Source of the DNA: Mucilaginibacter sp. PAMB04168
GTDB lineage: Bacteria; Bacteroidota; Bacteroidia; Sphingobacteriales; Sphingobacteriaceae
Assembly: GCF_039634365.2 (NCBI RefSeq)
Contig: NZ_CP155079.2
Location: 1,116,001 to 1,180,000 of the forward strand
Length of the DNA stretch: 64,000 bases
Direction of reading: 5' to 3'
The notes under the pieces were generated by a model. The model saw only the letters and a list, made by a program, of their open reading frames with translations. It ran no database searches and was not told the origin of the DNA. The translations under genes were made by a program, and so were the position numbers. Shown here piece by piece: positions 1-9,200 of this stretch. How positions within the stretch are numbered: the stretch's first letter is position 1; every line of letters begins with the position of its first letter.

Positions 1-9
1 GTTGCATAA

Positions 10-660
10 TTATTGGTTGTTAATGCCCAGGGCATCTTTATAGGTTTGTACTTGCTGTTGAGGTTCATCAGCGCTCAAAATTCCCGATATAACGGCTACC
101 CCATCAAAAGGCGTTTCTTTCTTTAATGTTACCAGATTGGATGGTGTTATTCCGCCCGAAACAAAAATAGGTATGGTGGTAATAGAGCGTGCGTGCCTAA
201 CGGTAGCTGGCATTACAATATCACAGGTGCCTGCCGATGGCGAAGGGAACATGGCGCAGAACGAAACATAATCCAGTTGTTGTTCGTTTGCCCATCTTAC
301 GGTGTCCAGATCACCAGAACAGGTGATACCAGCCATGAATGGTCGCCCGACAGATGCTATGATCGAATTGTAATTCGCAGGTATCGTATCGAAATGGACA
401 CCATCAATAAAGGAAGTCGTCATCAGTAGTTGCCAGTCTTCATTAATAAACAACGGTACATCGTAGGGACTGCAAAGCGCTGCAATAGCTTCTATCAACT
501 TAAACTTGTCAGTCCCTTCGGTCCAGTTATTCCATATTTGCAGGGCACTTAAGCCGCCGTGTAGCGCAGCTTCCAACTTCTGTAGCAATAGGCTTTCAGG
601 CATAGCCGGGTCCAGTACCAGGTATACGCCACCGGTAATCTTAAACTTTTTCTTCATCAT
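10..660 (-). CDS. ThiE/TenI-superfamily protein, divergent thiamine phosphate synthase-like
   Basis: About 216 residues, the usual size for the TMP-TENI (beta/alpha)8 barrel family. The family pattern is visible: an LQI strand, INED after strand 4, DGVH in the middle and a phosphate-binding SGGI near residue 170 followed by GVAVISG. Classical ThiE joins HMP-PP and thiazole phosphate to make thiamine phosphate. Its pyrophosphate- and metal-binding motifs are altered here: QxRxK reads QIWNN, ND reads NE, GQxD reads FDTIP, and the TxTK lysine is absent. The enzyme may therefore act like TenI or have a different role. It is the last gene of a TPP-riboswitch operon. Of the clustered start codons at 666, 660 and 657, the one at 660 gives an ATGA overlap with the upstream stop, suggesting coupled translation. 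Family membership is sure; activity is not. Confidence 0.8.
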   Translation of the reverse strand: MMKKKFKITGGVYLVLDPAMPESLLLQKLEAALHGGLSALQIWNNWTEGTDKFKLIEAIAALCSPYDVPLFINEDWQLLMTTSFIDGVHFDTIPANYNSIIASVGRPFMAGITCSGDLDTVRWANEQQLDYVSFCAMFPSPSAGTCDIVMPATVRHARSITTIPIFVSGGITPSNLVTLKKETPFDGVAVISGILSADEPQQQVQTYKDALGINNQ

Positions 661-1709
661 TTCCATCCGTTTTTATAGGCTGAAAAGAAAGCATTCCAAT
701 AGGGGTCTGTGCTATTGTAATGCATTTCCTCTTCTATACCGTTCTTCACCAATTTGCAGCCATGCTCTTTGGACGTAAACTCACCAACTATAGTTGCCTT
801 GATATGATGCTGGGCCAAGCGTTTCAATACATTTTCGGCATGACCGTTCTTGGTAGCTATGATCATGGATCCGGCACCTATGCAATAACGAACATCTATA
901 TTAAACAGGTCACAAATTTGTTTTTGAGTTTGACCAACCGGCAGCAGTTCATCATGTACAGTAACGCCATTGCCTGATGCTATGGCCATTTCGTATATCG
1001 CGCCCAAAACACCACCTTCTGTCACGTCGTGCATGGCAGTCACGTCCTGGTAGTGGTACTCGGTACCCGCAGCAACCAGGGCATCAGGCAGGGAAGAGGT
1101 TTGGTAGAACATCTCGCAGCCTTGGTCATGAGCTTCCTTGCCCAGTTTGCTTTTTACCGTCTCGGGAAAACACATAGCCAAGAGTGCAGATGAGGAAACG
1201 GCGCATTCTTTAGTCACAATGATTACATCGCCTGCTTTGGCTTTGCTGCTGAGCAAAACCTGGTCTGCGGGCGCTGTTAGCAGCATGGTGCCACCACCCG
1301 CAATAGTAGAGTTTTGCCCTTCAATGCTGCCTGTATGGCCGCCGGTAATGGCAACACCGATACGTTTACAATACTCATGTATGAAATTCCAATAGGTAGT
1401 AAAATCCTGTTCAGTTAAATACGGCGGAAGGTTTAGTACCATTTGTGCATACATGGGTGCAAAACCGGTGGTAGCCATGTCATTTGCCATCAGGTGTACC
1501 GATAGCCAGGCAGATTCTTGCAAACCCAGGGATGGTATAAGCGATAGGGGATCACTGGTGAGCGCTAAGCCTAACCCGGCACCCATATGAATGAGCGATA
1601 CATCTACGCCAAAAGCTGGCCCGCTGATTACTTCACTTCGTAAGTGTCCGCAGTGCGGCAGTATGATCTGCTCAAAACCGCCACCTGATATTTTTCCGGA
1701 TAAAGACAT
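657..1709 (-). CDS. AIR synthase-related (HypE/ThiL/PurM superfamily) protein
   Basis: The 350 residues show the two-domain layout of the PurM/AIR synthase superfamily. The N-terminal half has GVDVS, SDPLS and a glycine-rich GGHTGS. The C-terminal half has GDVIIVTK and then MHDVTEGGV near residue 225, the signature of HypE-like members. The superfamily binds ATP and includes ThiL (thiamine monophosphate kinase), HypE, SelD and PurM. Lying 12 bases after the methyltransferase gene and overlapping the ThiE-like gene under a TPP riboswitch, it may act in thiamine metabolism, perhaps replacing ThiL; that is inference. No hydrogenase maturation genes are nearby, so a HypE role is unlikely here. 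The C-terminus lacks the cysteine-ending tail that HypE uses for carbamoylation. Confidence 0.8.
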   Translation of the reverse strand: MSLSGKISGGGFEQIILPHCGHLRSEVISGPAFGVDVSLIHMGAGLGLALTSDPLSLIPSLGLQESAWLSVHLMANDMATTGFAPMYAQMVLNLPPYLTEQDFTTYWNFIHEYCKRIGVAITGGHTGSIEGQNSTIAGGGTMLLTAPADQVLLSSKAKAGDVIIVTKECAVSSSALLAMCFPETVKSKLGKEAHDQGCEMFYQTSSLPDALVAAGTEYHYQDVTAMHDVTEGGVLGAIYEMAIASGNGVTVHDELLPVGQTQKQICDLFNIDVRYCIGAGSMIIATKNGHAENVLKRLAQHHIKATIVGEFTSKEHGCKLVKNGIEEEMHYNSTDPYWNAFFSAYKNGWK

Positions 1710-1721
1710 GGAATCTAAGGC

Positions 1722-2441
1722 TTAATCCAAAAATTTAACATACAGGCCAAAAAAGTCACCCACGGGCACACTCCATTGCTGCACCGGGAACCACTCTGGT
1801 AAGCCAGTACAAGTCCACTCCAAACTGTACTGTCGGCCTTTCAATGCCTCACTGATCTTTTCAATCAGCATAGCAGGTGTATAAAATGTAGCAGTAACAT
1901 AAAAGGGATTTTTGCCAAACAGCTGTTGAATACGCCTGCGCAATACCTTGGGCGAATTGCGATTCATCATACCAAATGCAATGCCTTGCCTGCCTACGCG
2001 TGCGGCCTCACGTATAACCTGTACCGGGTCTCGGTAGTACTCAAAGGTGGTGATGAAGGCTACAGCATCGAAGGTGTTATCTTTAAATGGCATAAAGTGC
2101 GAATCGGCATTAACCAGATCACCTTCAAAAAGGTGCACAGCCTGGCCTAACATGAAGGGGGAAATATCGCCACCGGTGGCTTCAATGCCTATTTCGTGCC
2201 ACCAGCGAGTAAATCGAGTGGTACCGCAGCCAAACTCAAGCAGCTCTTTTACGCGCGGGTCCTTACCCAGCAATTGGGCCATCACCTTCTTTTGCCATAC
2301 TTCGGCTCTTTTGTAGCGGCCTTCGTACCATTGTTCATAAGTGTCGGTGTGCTCGCGGTTAAAAAACCACTCTTTGCGCCCCTGCCAGTTTGTGAGGCTT
2401 TGGGTCATCAGGCCAAAGCTGTTGTTTTTCTCCAGTTCCAT
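1722..2441 (-). CDS. Class I SAM-dependent methyltransferase, TPP-riboswitch controlled
   Basis: A 239-residue protein with a Rossmann methyltransferase core of the Methyltransf_11 type. Motif I is LLEFGCGTT at residues 67-75, an acidic GGDIS follows strand 2, and FDAVAFITTFEY corresponds to motifs II/III. The C-terminal 80 residues are less typical and aromatic-rich (EWTCTG, EWFPVQQW), probably forming the substrate cap. It is the first gene after the riboswitch, starting 25 bases past the leader terminator, so its synthesis should fall when thiamine pyrophosphate is abundant. The methyl acceptor cannot be told from the sequence. A small-molecule substrate linked to thiamine precursors is the simplest guess. 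The methyltransferase call itself is secure. Confidence 0.85.
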   Translation of the reverse strand: MELEKNNSFGLMTQSLTNWQGRKEWFFNREHTDTYEQWYEGRYKRAEVWQKKVMAQLLGKDPRVKELLEFGCGTTRFTRWWHEIGIEATGGDISPFMLGQAVHLFEGDLVNADSHFMPFKDNTFDAVAFITTFEYYRDPVQVIREAARVGRQGIAFGMMNRNSPKVLRRRIQQLFGKNPFYVTATFYTPAMLIEKISEALKGRQYSLEWTCTGLPEWFPVQQWSVPVGDFFGLYVKFLD

Positions 2442-2463
2442 TTATTCAAAAGGTATAAAATGT

Positions 2464-2517
2464 AAAAAGCCTTGCTTCCGGAGGCGCGCACAATAGCGGC
2501 AACAGAAACAAGGCTTT
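2464..2517 (-). terminator. Leader terminator of the TPP riboswitch
   Basis: Reading the minus strand, a 9-base arm AAAGCCTTG (2517-2509) pairs with CAAGGCTTT (2474-2466), and the T-run continues to 2464. It lies between the TPP aptamer and the methyltransferase start at 2441, so it is well placed as the ligand-dependent transcription-off element. A second perfect hairpin, CGGCAC/GTGCCG at 2534-2549, sits between aptamer and terminator and may take part in the switch. Confidence 0.75.
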
Positions 2518-2570
2518 AATCTTATAGAATAAACGGCACTGTGGTGCCGAAAAGATTAGTAACTAGCCTG

Positions 2571-2650
2571 TGCATCCCTACGCCGGTATTATCCGTATCA
2601 GGTTTCTCGGGTATTATCTCAGCCTTTTATCTTTTGGTAAAAAGCACCCC
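2571..2650 (-). ncRNA. TPP riboswitch (THI element)
   Basis: The minus strand carries the conserved THI-box core in order: GGGGTGC at the 5' end (2650-2644), GGCTGAGA (about 2623-2616), ACCCGAGAAACCTGAT, then GGATAATACCGGCGTAGGGA closing the aptamer near 2575. The J3/2 CTGAGA and the ACCTGAT...GGATAAT pyrophosphate-sensor half are nearly canonical. The aptamer precedes the methyltransferase, AIR-synthase-like and ThiE-like genes and a leader terminator. It should turn the operon off when TPP is high. Confidence 0.95.
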
Positions 2651-2730
2651 GTGCAAGTATGTTAACAAACATAGCTAATTATTTTAAGGTTCTCCACTTT
2701 TCTTCATACTTTATCTGAAATGACCTAAGC

Positions 2731-2813
2731 TCCAAAAGAAAAGCCTGCAATTATTTGATTTGCAGGCTTTTTGCTTTAACATAGTCATCTGCAGAGAGGG
2801 AGGATTAGTTTTG
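2731..2813. repeat. Direct repeat copy A: 12-bp terminator hairpin plus tRNA-tail-like sequence
   Basis: A perfect 12-bp stem (AAAAGCCTGCAA at 2739-2750 with its complement at 2760-2771) with A- and T-runs forms a bidirectional terminator. About 18 bases on, GCAGAGAGGGAGGATTA (2790-2806) resembles the reverse complement of a tRNA 3' end, as in the tRNA-Ser at 42393 where GCGGAGAGGGAGGGATT follows a terminator. A second copy lies at 12661-12747 in the same orientation. It may be a relic of a lost tRNA gene or an integration scar. Confidence 0.6.
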
Positions 2814-2984
2814 AATATATGGGATAGTTAAGTGATTGCACACCAAATTGCGCACGACTACCTTGCCACAGATGAAATGCAAATTCTATGGCCTGAGCTG
2901 GGTGCTCGCGTTCGCATCAATTGTTTTAATAATGCCCTAAGCATTAAACAAGCCTGAATTTTATTGGCAAAACCGACTGGGCAA

Positions 2985-3017
2985 GAAAAAGGTGGAAGAC
3001 CTGGATGTTTCCACCTC
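2985..3017 (-). terminator. Intrinsic terminator after the helicase-like gene
   Basis: On the minus strand GGTGGAA (3015-3009) pairs with TTCCACC (2997-2991) across an 11-base loop and is followed by TTTTT (2990-2986). It lies about 70 bases past the stop of the minus-strand DEAD-box-like gene. Confidence 0.7.
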
Positions 3018-3087
3018 GTTTGATATTTGGATATAAGATTATGAGAATAGAGACCATGCTCCATAGAGGCCTACCGACTATCAGCCG

Positions 3088-4389
3088 TTAATGCTTTTTA
3101 TCTTTATTCATCTTCGCTTTTACACCAGCTCTGTAATTGTAGGTTTTAGCATTGCTGGCTTTCTTTTCGTGAAATGCGGCTCCGGGAGCATCATCATCTG
3201 CTTTTGCTTTGGCAGCTTTCTTTTCGGCAACATCAGCCAATGTGCGTTCCTTTTCAACAATCAAATTTTCTGGTAATTCTCCGAAGGGAATTTTTTGGCC
3301 AGTGGCTTGTTCAACTTTTTTGACTAAGCTTAGTTCAATATCCGTGGCGAATGTGATAGCCATGGTTTCATTTTCATCATCTGGCGAATCTTTGATCATC
3401 CGGCCGATATAGGTTTCTTTTTCAGTCGGCAGTTCAAAATGAATCAGGAACGGGATCTCCTTCAGGTCCAGTTCCTGTTCTCCATCGTTAACCACAATCA
3501 GCACGCGGGTAGCGGCATTTTTAAACTCATGCAGCGATGTAAAGCCATCCATCTCAAAAAACCACGGGTTTAATAAAGCCGCTGTGCATCTCCGGTCGCG
3601 CAAGCTCTTGTAAAGTTTCTCGGCCGTTGGGCGGGTGTTTACAAACAGTACCACTTTGGTGAACAGGTCTTCATCCTGCATAAACAGGTTCAACAGATTC
3701 ACTTTCGTGCCAAAGTTAGGCAGCAGGTATAATAGCTGCGAATGCATATCATACTGCGGCTCTCCTATTTCTTCAACCTCAACAGTGGCCGGTTGCCTCA
3801 TGAAAGGCGTTATCATTTTGTTTAAGCGCTCATGTAGTACTTCGGTAAAAACGAGGTGCTGGCATTTAGGGATGCTATCAGCCAGTTCGGTAACGGGTAA
3901 TTGCAAACCTTGTTTAACCATCAGTTCCGCATCATCAATAACCAGCAGTTCTATCTTATTGACATCCAAACCTAATTTAAGGTAAATGGCACGCGCTCTG
4001 TCGGGTGTTGCCACCACAATATCGGCACCATCGGCTAAGGCATTCATTTGGGCTTCCATGCCTGGGGCAGCAAATAGAGGAACTATAGAAAGCGTTTTAT
4101 TTTTGTTGAGCTGACCGATTTTAGCTATAACCTTTTCCACCTTTTCTTTATCGGGTACCAGTATCAAAACTTTCGGTACACCATCGGGCGTATAGTTAAA
4201 CTTATTGAGCGTGGCTAATATATAGGTAGTGGTTTTGCCGCAACCTTTGGGGCCAACTGCTATTAGGTCCTGACCGCCGTTAATACGCGCCAATGTTTTT
4301 TGCTGAATCTCTTTAGGAGCTACGAAACCTGCTTCATTTAAAGATTGTACTAACCCTTTTTTTAGCTTCAATTTATCTAACCACGCCAT
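3088..4389 (-). CDS. Degenerate DEAD-box RNA helicase-like protein
   Basis: About 433 residues with the two RecA-like domains of a DEAD-box helicase and a basic C-terminal tail rich in lysine and alanine, probably RNA-binding. The Q-motif region (GFVAPKEIQ) and the Walker A GCGKT at residues 49-53 are present. The other motifs are worn: motif II reads DDAE, motif Ib TPDRA, motif III lacks SAT (VFTEV), and motif VI lacks HRIGRTGR (TYIGRMIK). ATP binding seems possible but normal unwinding is doubtful, so it may act as an RNA-binding or ribosome-assembly factor. The ATG at 4389, beginning MAWLDKLKLK, is preferred over one at 4446 because homologous helicases begin close to the Q motif. It is monocistronic, with its own terminator. 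Confidence 0.85.
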   Translation of the reverse strand: MAWLDKLKLKKGLVQSLNEAGFVAPKEIQQKTLARINGGQDLIAVGPKGCGKTTTYILATLNKFNYTPDGVPKVLILVPDKEKVEKVIAKIGQLNKNKTLSIVPLFAAPGMEAQMNALADGADIVVATPDRARAIYLKLGLDVNKIELLVIDDAELMVKQGLQLPVTELADSIPKCQHLVFTEVLHERLNKMITPFMRQPATVEVEEIGEPQYDMHSQLLYLLPNFGTKVNLLNLFMQDEDLFTKVVLFVNTRPTAEKLYKSLRDRRCTAALLNPWFFEMDGFTSLHEFKNAATRVLIVVNDGEQELDLKEIPFLIHFELPTEKETYIGRMIKDSPDDENETMAITFATDIELSLVKKVEQATGQKIPFGELPENLIVEKERTLADVAEKKAAKAKADDDAPGAAFHEKKASNAKTYNYRAGVKAKMNKDKKH

Positions 4390-5000
4390 ATCTAGTATTT
4401 TAAAAATCCCGCAGAGGGCTACAAATCTATCCTTTTTAAGGCGCATTTTTTAAGTCGTGGCTAAATTGGCTTAAAAAGTAACTTAATATGAGTTGTCCTT
4501 TGGATAAGTCTAAGGAGCGTTACTTAGGTGTATTAATCCTGGTTACGCCATAAGCAACATTTCCTACCGTAGTCGATGTTTTTTTACGAGTGTACGTAAC
4601 AGCAAATCGATTTATTCCTAATTATCAAATAGTAAGTCGTGAGAAAGCTCGATAACGAATAGAATGGAGGTGGTGCAAGAAAAGGAAATGACCTTTGAAG
4701 GATCTTTTAGTGTTTCATATGATGAATTGATTTTAAAGCGAGATTCATCAATATAAACTTTATCAAACGTATCGTTTTCGTATTTCTACAATAACTGCAT
4801 TTTTGAATACTTATAGAATAATAATTAAGTTTTAATCTATACGGTTAAAAGTGTTTTCTATTGGTGCACTTTTTATATAAATTATGCTTAAATACTTGCC
4901 TTTATGTTAATATCATGTTAAATTACCTGTGTTATTCGGAATGCTGTCCTCTACGGTTCCTTCTGAGTGGCTTTGTTTGATTGAGTGTTAACTATTAAAT
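4390..5000. other. AT-rich divergent intergenic region
   Basis: About 610 bases between the divergently transcribed helicase-like gene and anmK. It must carry both promoters, but I find no clean TTG-N20-TAnnTTTG pair. The part from 4700 to 4920 is very AT-rich. No tRNA, convincing small gene or repeat is seen. Confidence 0.5.
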
Positions 5001-6194
5001 ATGAATCCTAACATAGGAAATCTCTACAGAATTGCAAATCAACCTATACGCACTATTATCGGTTTGATGTCGGGAACATCATTTGACGGATTGGATGTTG
5101 CTTTATGCGAATTTACAGGTACCGGAACTAATACTTCTGTCAAAGTAAAAAACTTTATTACCAAAGAATATAGTGCTGAGTTTAAGGAGGAAATCAAATC
5201 TATTTTTGCCAAAAAAGAGGTTGATTTGAAAAAGACCACTGTACTTAATGCTTTTATCGGATGTTATTATGCCGAGCTTATTCAAGAGTGTCTTACTGAA
5301 TGGGAAATCAGCAATAAAGAGGTTGATCTGATTGCCAGCCACGGGCAAACCATCTTTCATGCGCCCAAACACCTTCATCCTCATGATGGTTACGGTAATG
5401 CTACTTTGCAAATTGGCGACGCCGACCACCTGGCGGTAAAAAGTGGCATTATAACCTTAAGTGATTTTCGCCAGAAACATATTGCAGCCGGCGGTGAAGG
5501 TGCACCGCTAGCAGTTTACGGAGATTACCTCATTTTTTCGGATGCTGTTGAAAATCGCATTATGCTTAACGTGGGTGGTATAGCCAATTTTACCTATTTA
5601 CCAGCAGGCAAGGCCGACCAGTTTTTTTCAACCGATGTTGGACCTGGCAATACCCTGATGGACCAGTATGTGCAAGCAAACTATCCTGGGTTATACTACG
5701 ATAAGGATTCAGAACTGGCTTTACAGGGCAAAGTAAATCAGGTGTTGCTGCATGCGTTACTGGATCACTCTTTTTTTGTTGCACCATTTCCTAAAACCAC
5801 CGGCCCCGAGTTGTTTAACTTAGCGTATCTTGATAATGCCATGCATAAGTCCGGCCAGGTCAATCTTTCATCAAATGACATTTTAGCAACGCTGGCATGT
5901 TTTTCTGCAAACGCAATAATTGATGCCATCGAAACGACAATAGCAACAACCGGTAGCTTTGAAATTTATGTAAGCGGAGGCGGAATGTACAACCCGCTTT
6001 TGATCTCTTATATTGAAAAGCATTTTTCTAAGAAAATCAAATCAACAACGTATCTTGGTATAAACCCGGATGCAAAGGAAGCTGTACTCTTTGCCTTGTT
6101 GGCTAACGAAGCTGTTGCAGGTAATGCTGAAAGTTTAAAAAGCACGGTTGGTATCCCTCAAGTATTTATGGGAAAAATAAGCTTTCCTCAATAA
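5001..6194 (+). CDS. anmK: Anhydro-N-acetylmuramic acid kinase
   Basis: A 397-residue AnmK-family protein. The ATP-binding opening IGLMSGTSFDGLDVAL is at about residues 20-35, LNVGGIANFTYL near 190, STDVGPGNTLMDQY near 211-224, and a late glycine-rich SGGGMYN near 320. The enzyme phosphorylates 1,6-anhydro-MurNAc while opening the anhydro ring, giving MurNAc-6-phosphate for recycling of cell-wall sugar; it is cytoplasmic and has no signal peptide. Only 35 bases separate it from a SusC gene, followed by SusD and a secreted serine hydrolase, which points to scavenging of external cell-wall fragments. The family call is firm. Confidence 0.95.
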   Translation: MNPNIGNLYRIANQPIRTIIGLMSGTSFDGLDVALCEFTGTGTNTSVKVKNFITKEYSAEFKEEIKSIFAKKEVDLKKTTVLNAFIGCYYAELIQECLTEWEISNKEVDLIASHGQTIFHAPKHLHPHDGYGNATLQIGDADHLAVKSGIITLSDFRQKHIAAGGEGAPLAVYGDYLIFSDAVENRIMLNVGGIANFTYLPAGKADQFFSTDVGPGNTLMDQYVQANYPGLYYDKDSELALQGKVNQVLLHALLDHSFFVAPFPKTTGPELFNLAYLDNAMHKSGQVNLSSNDILATLACFSANAIIDAIETTIATTGSFEIYVSGGGMYNPLLISYIEKHFSKKIKSTTYLGINPDAKEAVLFALLANEAVAGNAESLKSTVGIPQVFMGKISFPQ

Positions 6195-6229
6195 AATTGC
6201 ATGTATAATCAAAATTAACCACCCCTAAT

Positions 6230-9200
6230 ATGAAACAAATCTTACTATGTTTAAAAACAGCGAGAGTCCTATCGGCTGTGCTTGTTATGCTCTGTTTGGG
6301 GCAAATTGCTTTGGCGCAAAATAGGCAAATTATAAAAGGCGTTGTTAGAGATGCCCGGGATAAAGAACCTATTATAGGCGCGGTAATCAGGCTGAGCGGA
6401 ACTAATCTGGGAACCGCAAGCGATGTTAATGGCGCATACACCTTAAATGCAAGTGTGGCTAATGGCAATTATGCTGTGGTCGTTTCATTTACGGGTTACC
6501 GGCCGGTTACAAGGCAAGTCACCCTCAACCAAAACCCGGTTACGATTGATATTGAGCTTTCTGAGGATGCATTAAATTTAAATGAAGTAGTAGTGACCGG
6601 TACCGGAGCCGCTACCAGCAAAAAGCAATTGGGTAATGCGATCTCCACCGTATCATCAAGAGATCTGGAAAATAGCACGGCTACTTCCATAGACCAGGCT
6701 TTGGCGGGTAAGGTTGCCGGCGCGCAAATATCACAAAACTCCGGCAACCCGGCTGGTGGCATAAGTGTGCGGCTAAGAGGAAATAGTACTATTGCAGGTT
6801 CAAGCGACCCTTTATATATAATTGATGGTGTGATCGTAAACAACAGTTCAAGCGAATTGATAGATTTGGGCGGCTACTCGCAAAATAGGCTGGTAGATAT
6901 TAATCCTGCCGATATTGACCGCATTGAGATCATCAAAGGTGCTGCGGGTGCAGCTATTTACGGTTCAAGGGCAAGCAATGGTGTTGTGCAAATCTTCACA
7001 AAAAGAGGAAAATCAGGCGCACCGGTAGTGAATATTTCTACGCAGTTCCGGTCTAACTCGTTGCGTAAAAAACTGAAATATAATCAATATCCTTTCCGGT
7101 TTGCAAATACGACGGCTACCGATCTAACGCAGGTTCCTGTTGAACGTTACGACCTGCAAGACCGCATATTCCGCAACGCTTACGGTAACGAAACCAACGT
7201 GTCGGTTTCGGGCGGTACCGATAATACGCAGTATTACATGAGTGGAAGCTATTTAGGTAATCAAGGCATTATCGACAATTCAAATTTTCAAAGAGGTACA
7301 GCCCGTTTAAGGCTTGATCAAAGGTTTAACAACTGGATTAAAGTATCCCTTGGCCTGAATTATAGTTTAAGTGGCAGCAAGGAAATACCTAACGGTGGTA
7401 TTAATGAGGCATATGGCGCGTTAACAGGCTTTATTTTTGGTAATAATTTTGTAAATCCAGATCCTAACCCGGTTACCGGAATTTATCCAACACTGGCACC
7501 AGCCGGTTTGTTGCGTACCAATCCGCTTGAAGCGATTAACAGGTTTGATTTTAGTCAAAAAACCAGCAGGCTCATAGGCGATTTACAAGTGAATATGACG
7601 CCGGTAAAAAACCTGTCTATCAATTACACATTAGGTTACGACAACTCCACCCAACTGGCTACCGGTTTTATTCCTATTGGTAACACATCACCCTCGTTCA
7701 GCACAGGTTTTGCACGCAGGGCAGATCGAATTGCTTTATTATTGAATAACGACCTTAATGTAAGTTATAAAGGCAAACTCGGCGACTTTGAGTTTACAAC
7801 AGCGGCGGGTGCCACAGCTCAAACCGAGCGCGTAAGCACTGCCGGTATTACAGGCACGCAATTAAGCCCCGGAAGTCGGGTAGCATCCAGTGGAACAAAT
7901 CTGATTGTAACCGACATCCGGTCAACATTAAACATATTAGGTTTTTATGCACAGGAAACCATTGGTTTTAAAAGCAAATTGTTTTTAACAGGCGCCATAC
8001 GTAATGATGTGGCCTCCTCTTTTGGTAAGGACAACCGGTGGCAATATTACCCTAAGGTAAGTGGAGCTTATCTGTTGTCAGAAGAAGATTTTTGGAAGAA
8101 CTCTTCAATCGGTTCGGTAGTATCAACCTTTAAATTAAGAGCTTCCTATGGGCAATCAGGTAATTTAACAGCCATCAATGCCTATGATCGTTTAACCAAC
8201 TATAATGCTGCTTTATTAGCAGGCCTTCCTGGCGTATCTGCGCCGTCCCAGTTAGGTAATGCTACTGTTAAGCCGGAACGCCAGATTGAAAAGGAGATAG
8301 GTCTTGATGCAAGTTTATTTAATAATCGTTTAGGTTTTGAGTTCTCTTACTATGACAAATCGGTTAAAGATTTATTGCTGCTGGTAAATTTACGGCCATC
8401 AACCGGTTACCTTTCGCAATATCAAAATATAGGCAATATGACCAATAAAGGCCTGGAGTTGTTAGTACGTGGAATTCCTATTCAACACGAAAAGTTCAAA
8501 TGGAACACTTCTGTGATCTTCTCTAAGAACAAAAATAAGGTGTTTGATATTCCGGGAGGTTTGTTAACCTTCCCTGGTGGTTTTGGTCAGGTTGCTGCGG
8601 TCGAAGGTTATCCGCTAGGGGCTTTTTATGCAACAGCTTTTGCTCGCAATGCCGACGGATCGTTATTGTTAACGCCTGCAGGTCTGCCTCAGCGCGAAAC
8701 TACAGGCCGTAATGCTGCCGGTCAGCCAACGGGAACTATTGTAAACCGGGTAATTGGCGACCCTAACCCGCAATGGACCGGCTCTTTTATTAACGAATTC
8801 AACGTTGGCAAAGACTTTTCGTTTCGTATGCAGTGGGACGCTTCTTATGGGGGTGAGGTGTTCAATTTCACTAAACGTGTAGGCGACCGTGATTTATATG
8901 GTGGCTTGGCAGGTTACGAGCCAGAGCTGAGAGGTGAAGTGCCCAAAGGAACTTCAGCAGCGTTATTTCCCATCATGGAAAACTGGATTGAAGACGGTTC
9001 GTATTTAAAACTCCGCGAAATATCAGCTTCTTACAACCTGCGGTTCAGATTCCTGAAAAAAAGGATTTTAAGGGTTACGTTATCCGGTCGGAATCTTTTG
9101 TCTATTGACAAATATAGTGGCTGGGATCCTGAAACTAATGCCGCAGGCCAAAGCGGAGCCGTACGCGGCTTCGATTTTGTGGAAGTGCCAATCCCGAGAA

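Larger units (their letters stand above)
2442..3087. other. 646-base intergenic stretch, gene-free
   Basis: This stretch holds the leader terminator and TPP riboswitch (2464-2650), a terminator-plus-tRNA-tail-like repeat (2731-2813) and the helicase terminator (2985-3017). A 68-codon open frame on the minus strand (2858-3064) runs through the last of these, has no recognisable features, and is not called as a gene. Confidence 0.7.

Noticed and set aside
657..1709. HypE for hydrogenase maturation
   Set aside because: No hydrogenase or other hyp genes are near, the C-terminus lacks the HypE cysteine tail, and TPP control points elsewhere.
2731..2813. A complete tRNA gene at the terminator-like repeat
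   Set aside because: Only a short stretch like a tRNA 3' end is present. There is no anticodon arm, D arm or full acceptor stem, so it is reported as a repeat only.
2858..3064. 68-codon minus-strand open frame after the helicase gene
   Set aside because: It contains the helicase terminator, has no recognisable motif and unusual composition, and is probably chance.
6496..6843. 115-codon minus-strand frame inside the first SusC gene
   Set aside because: It is a shadow of the SusC plug coding region; composition follows the opposite strand's codons.
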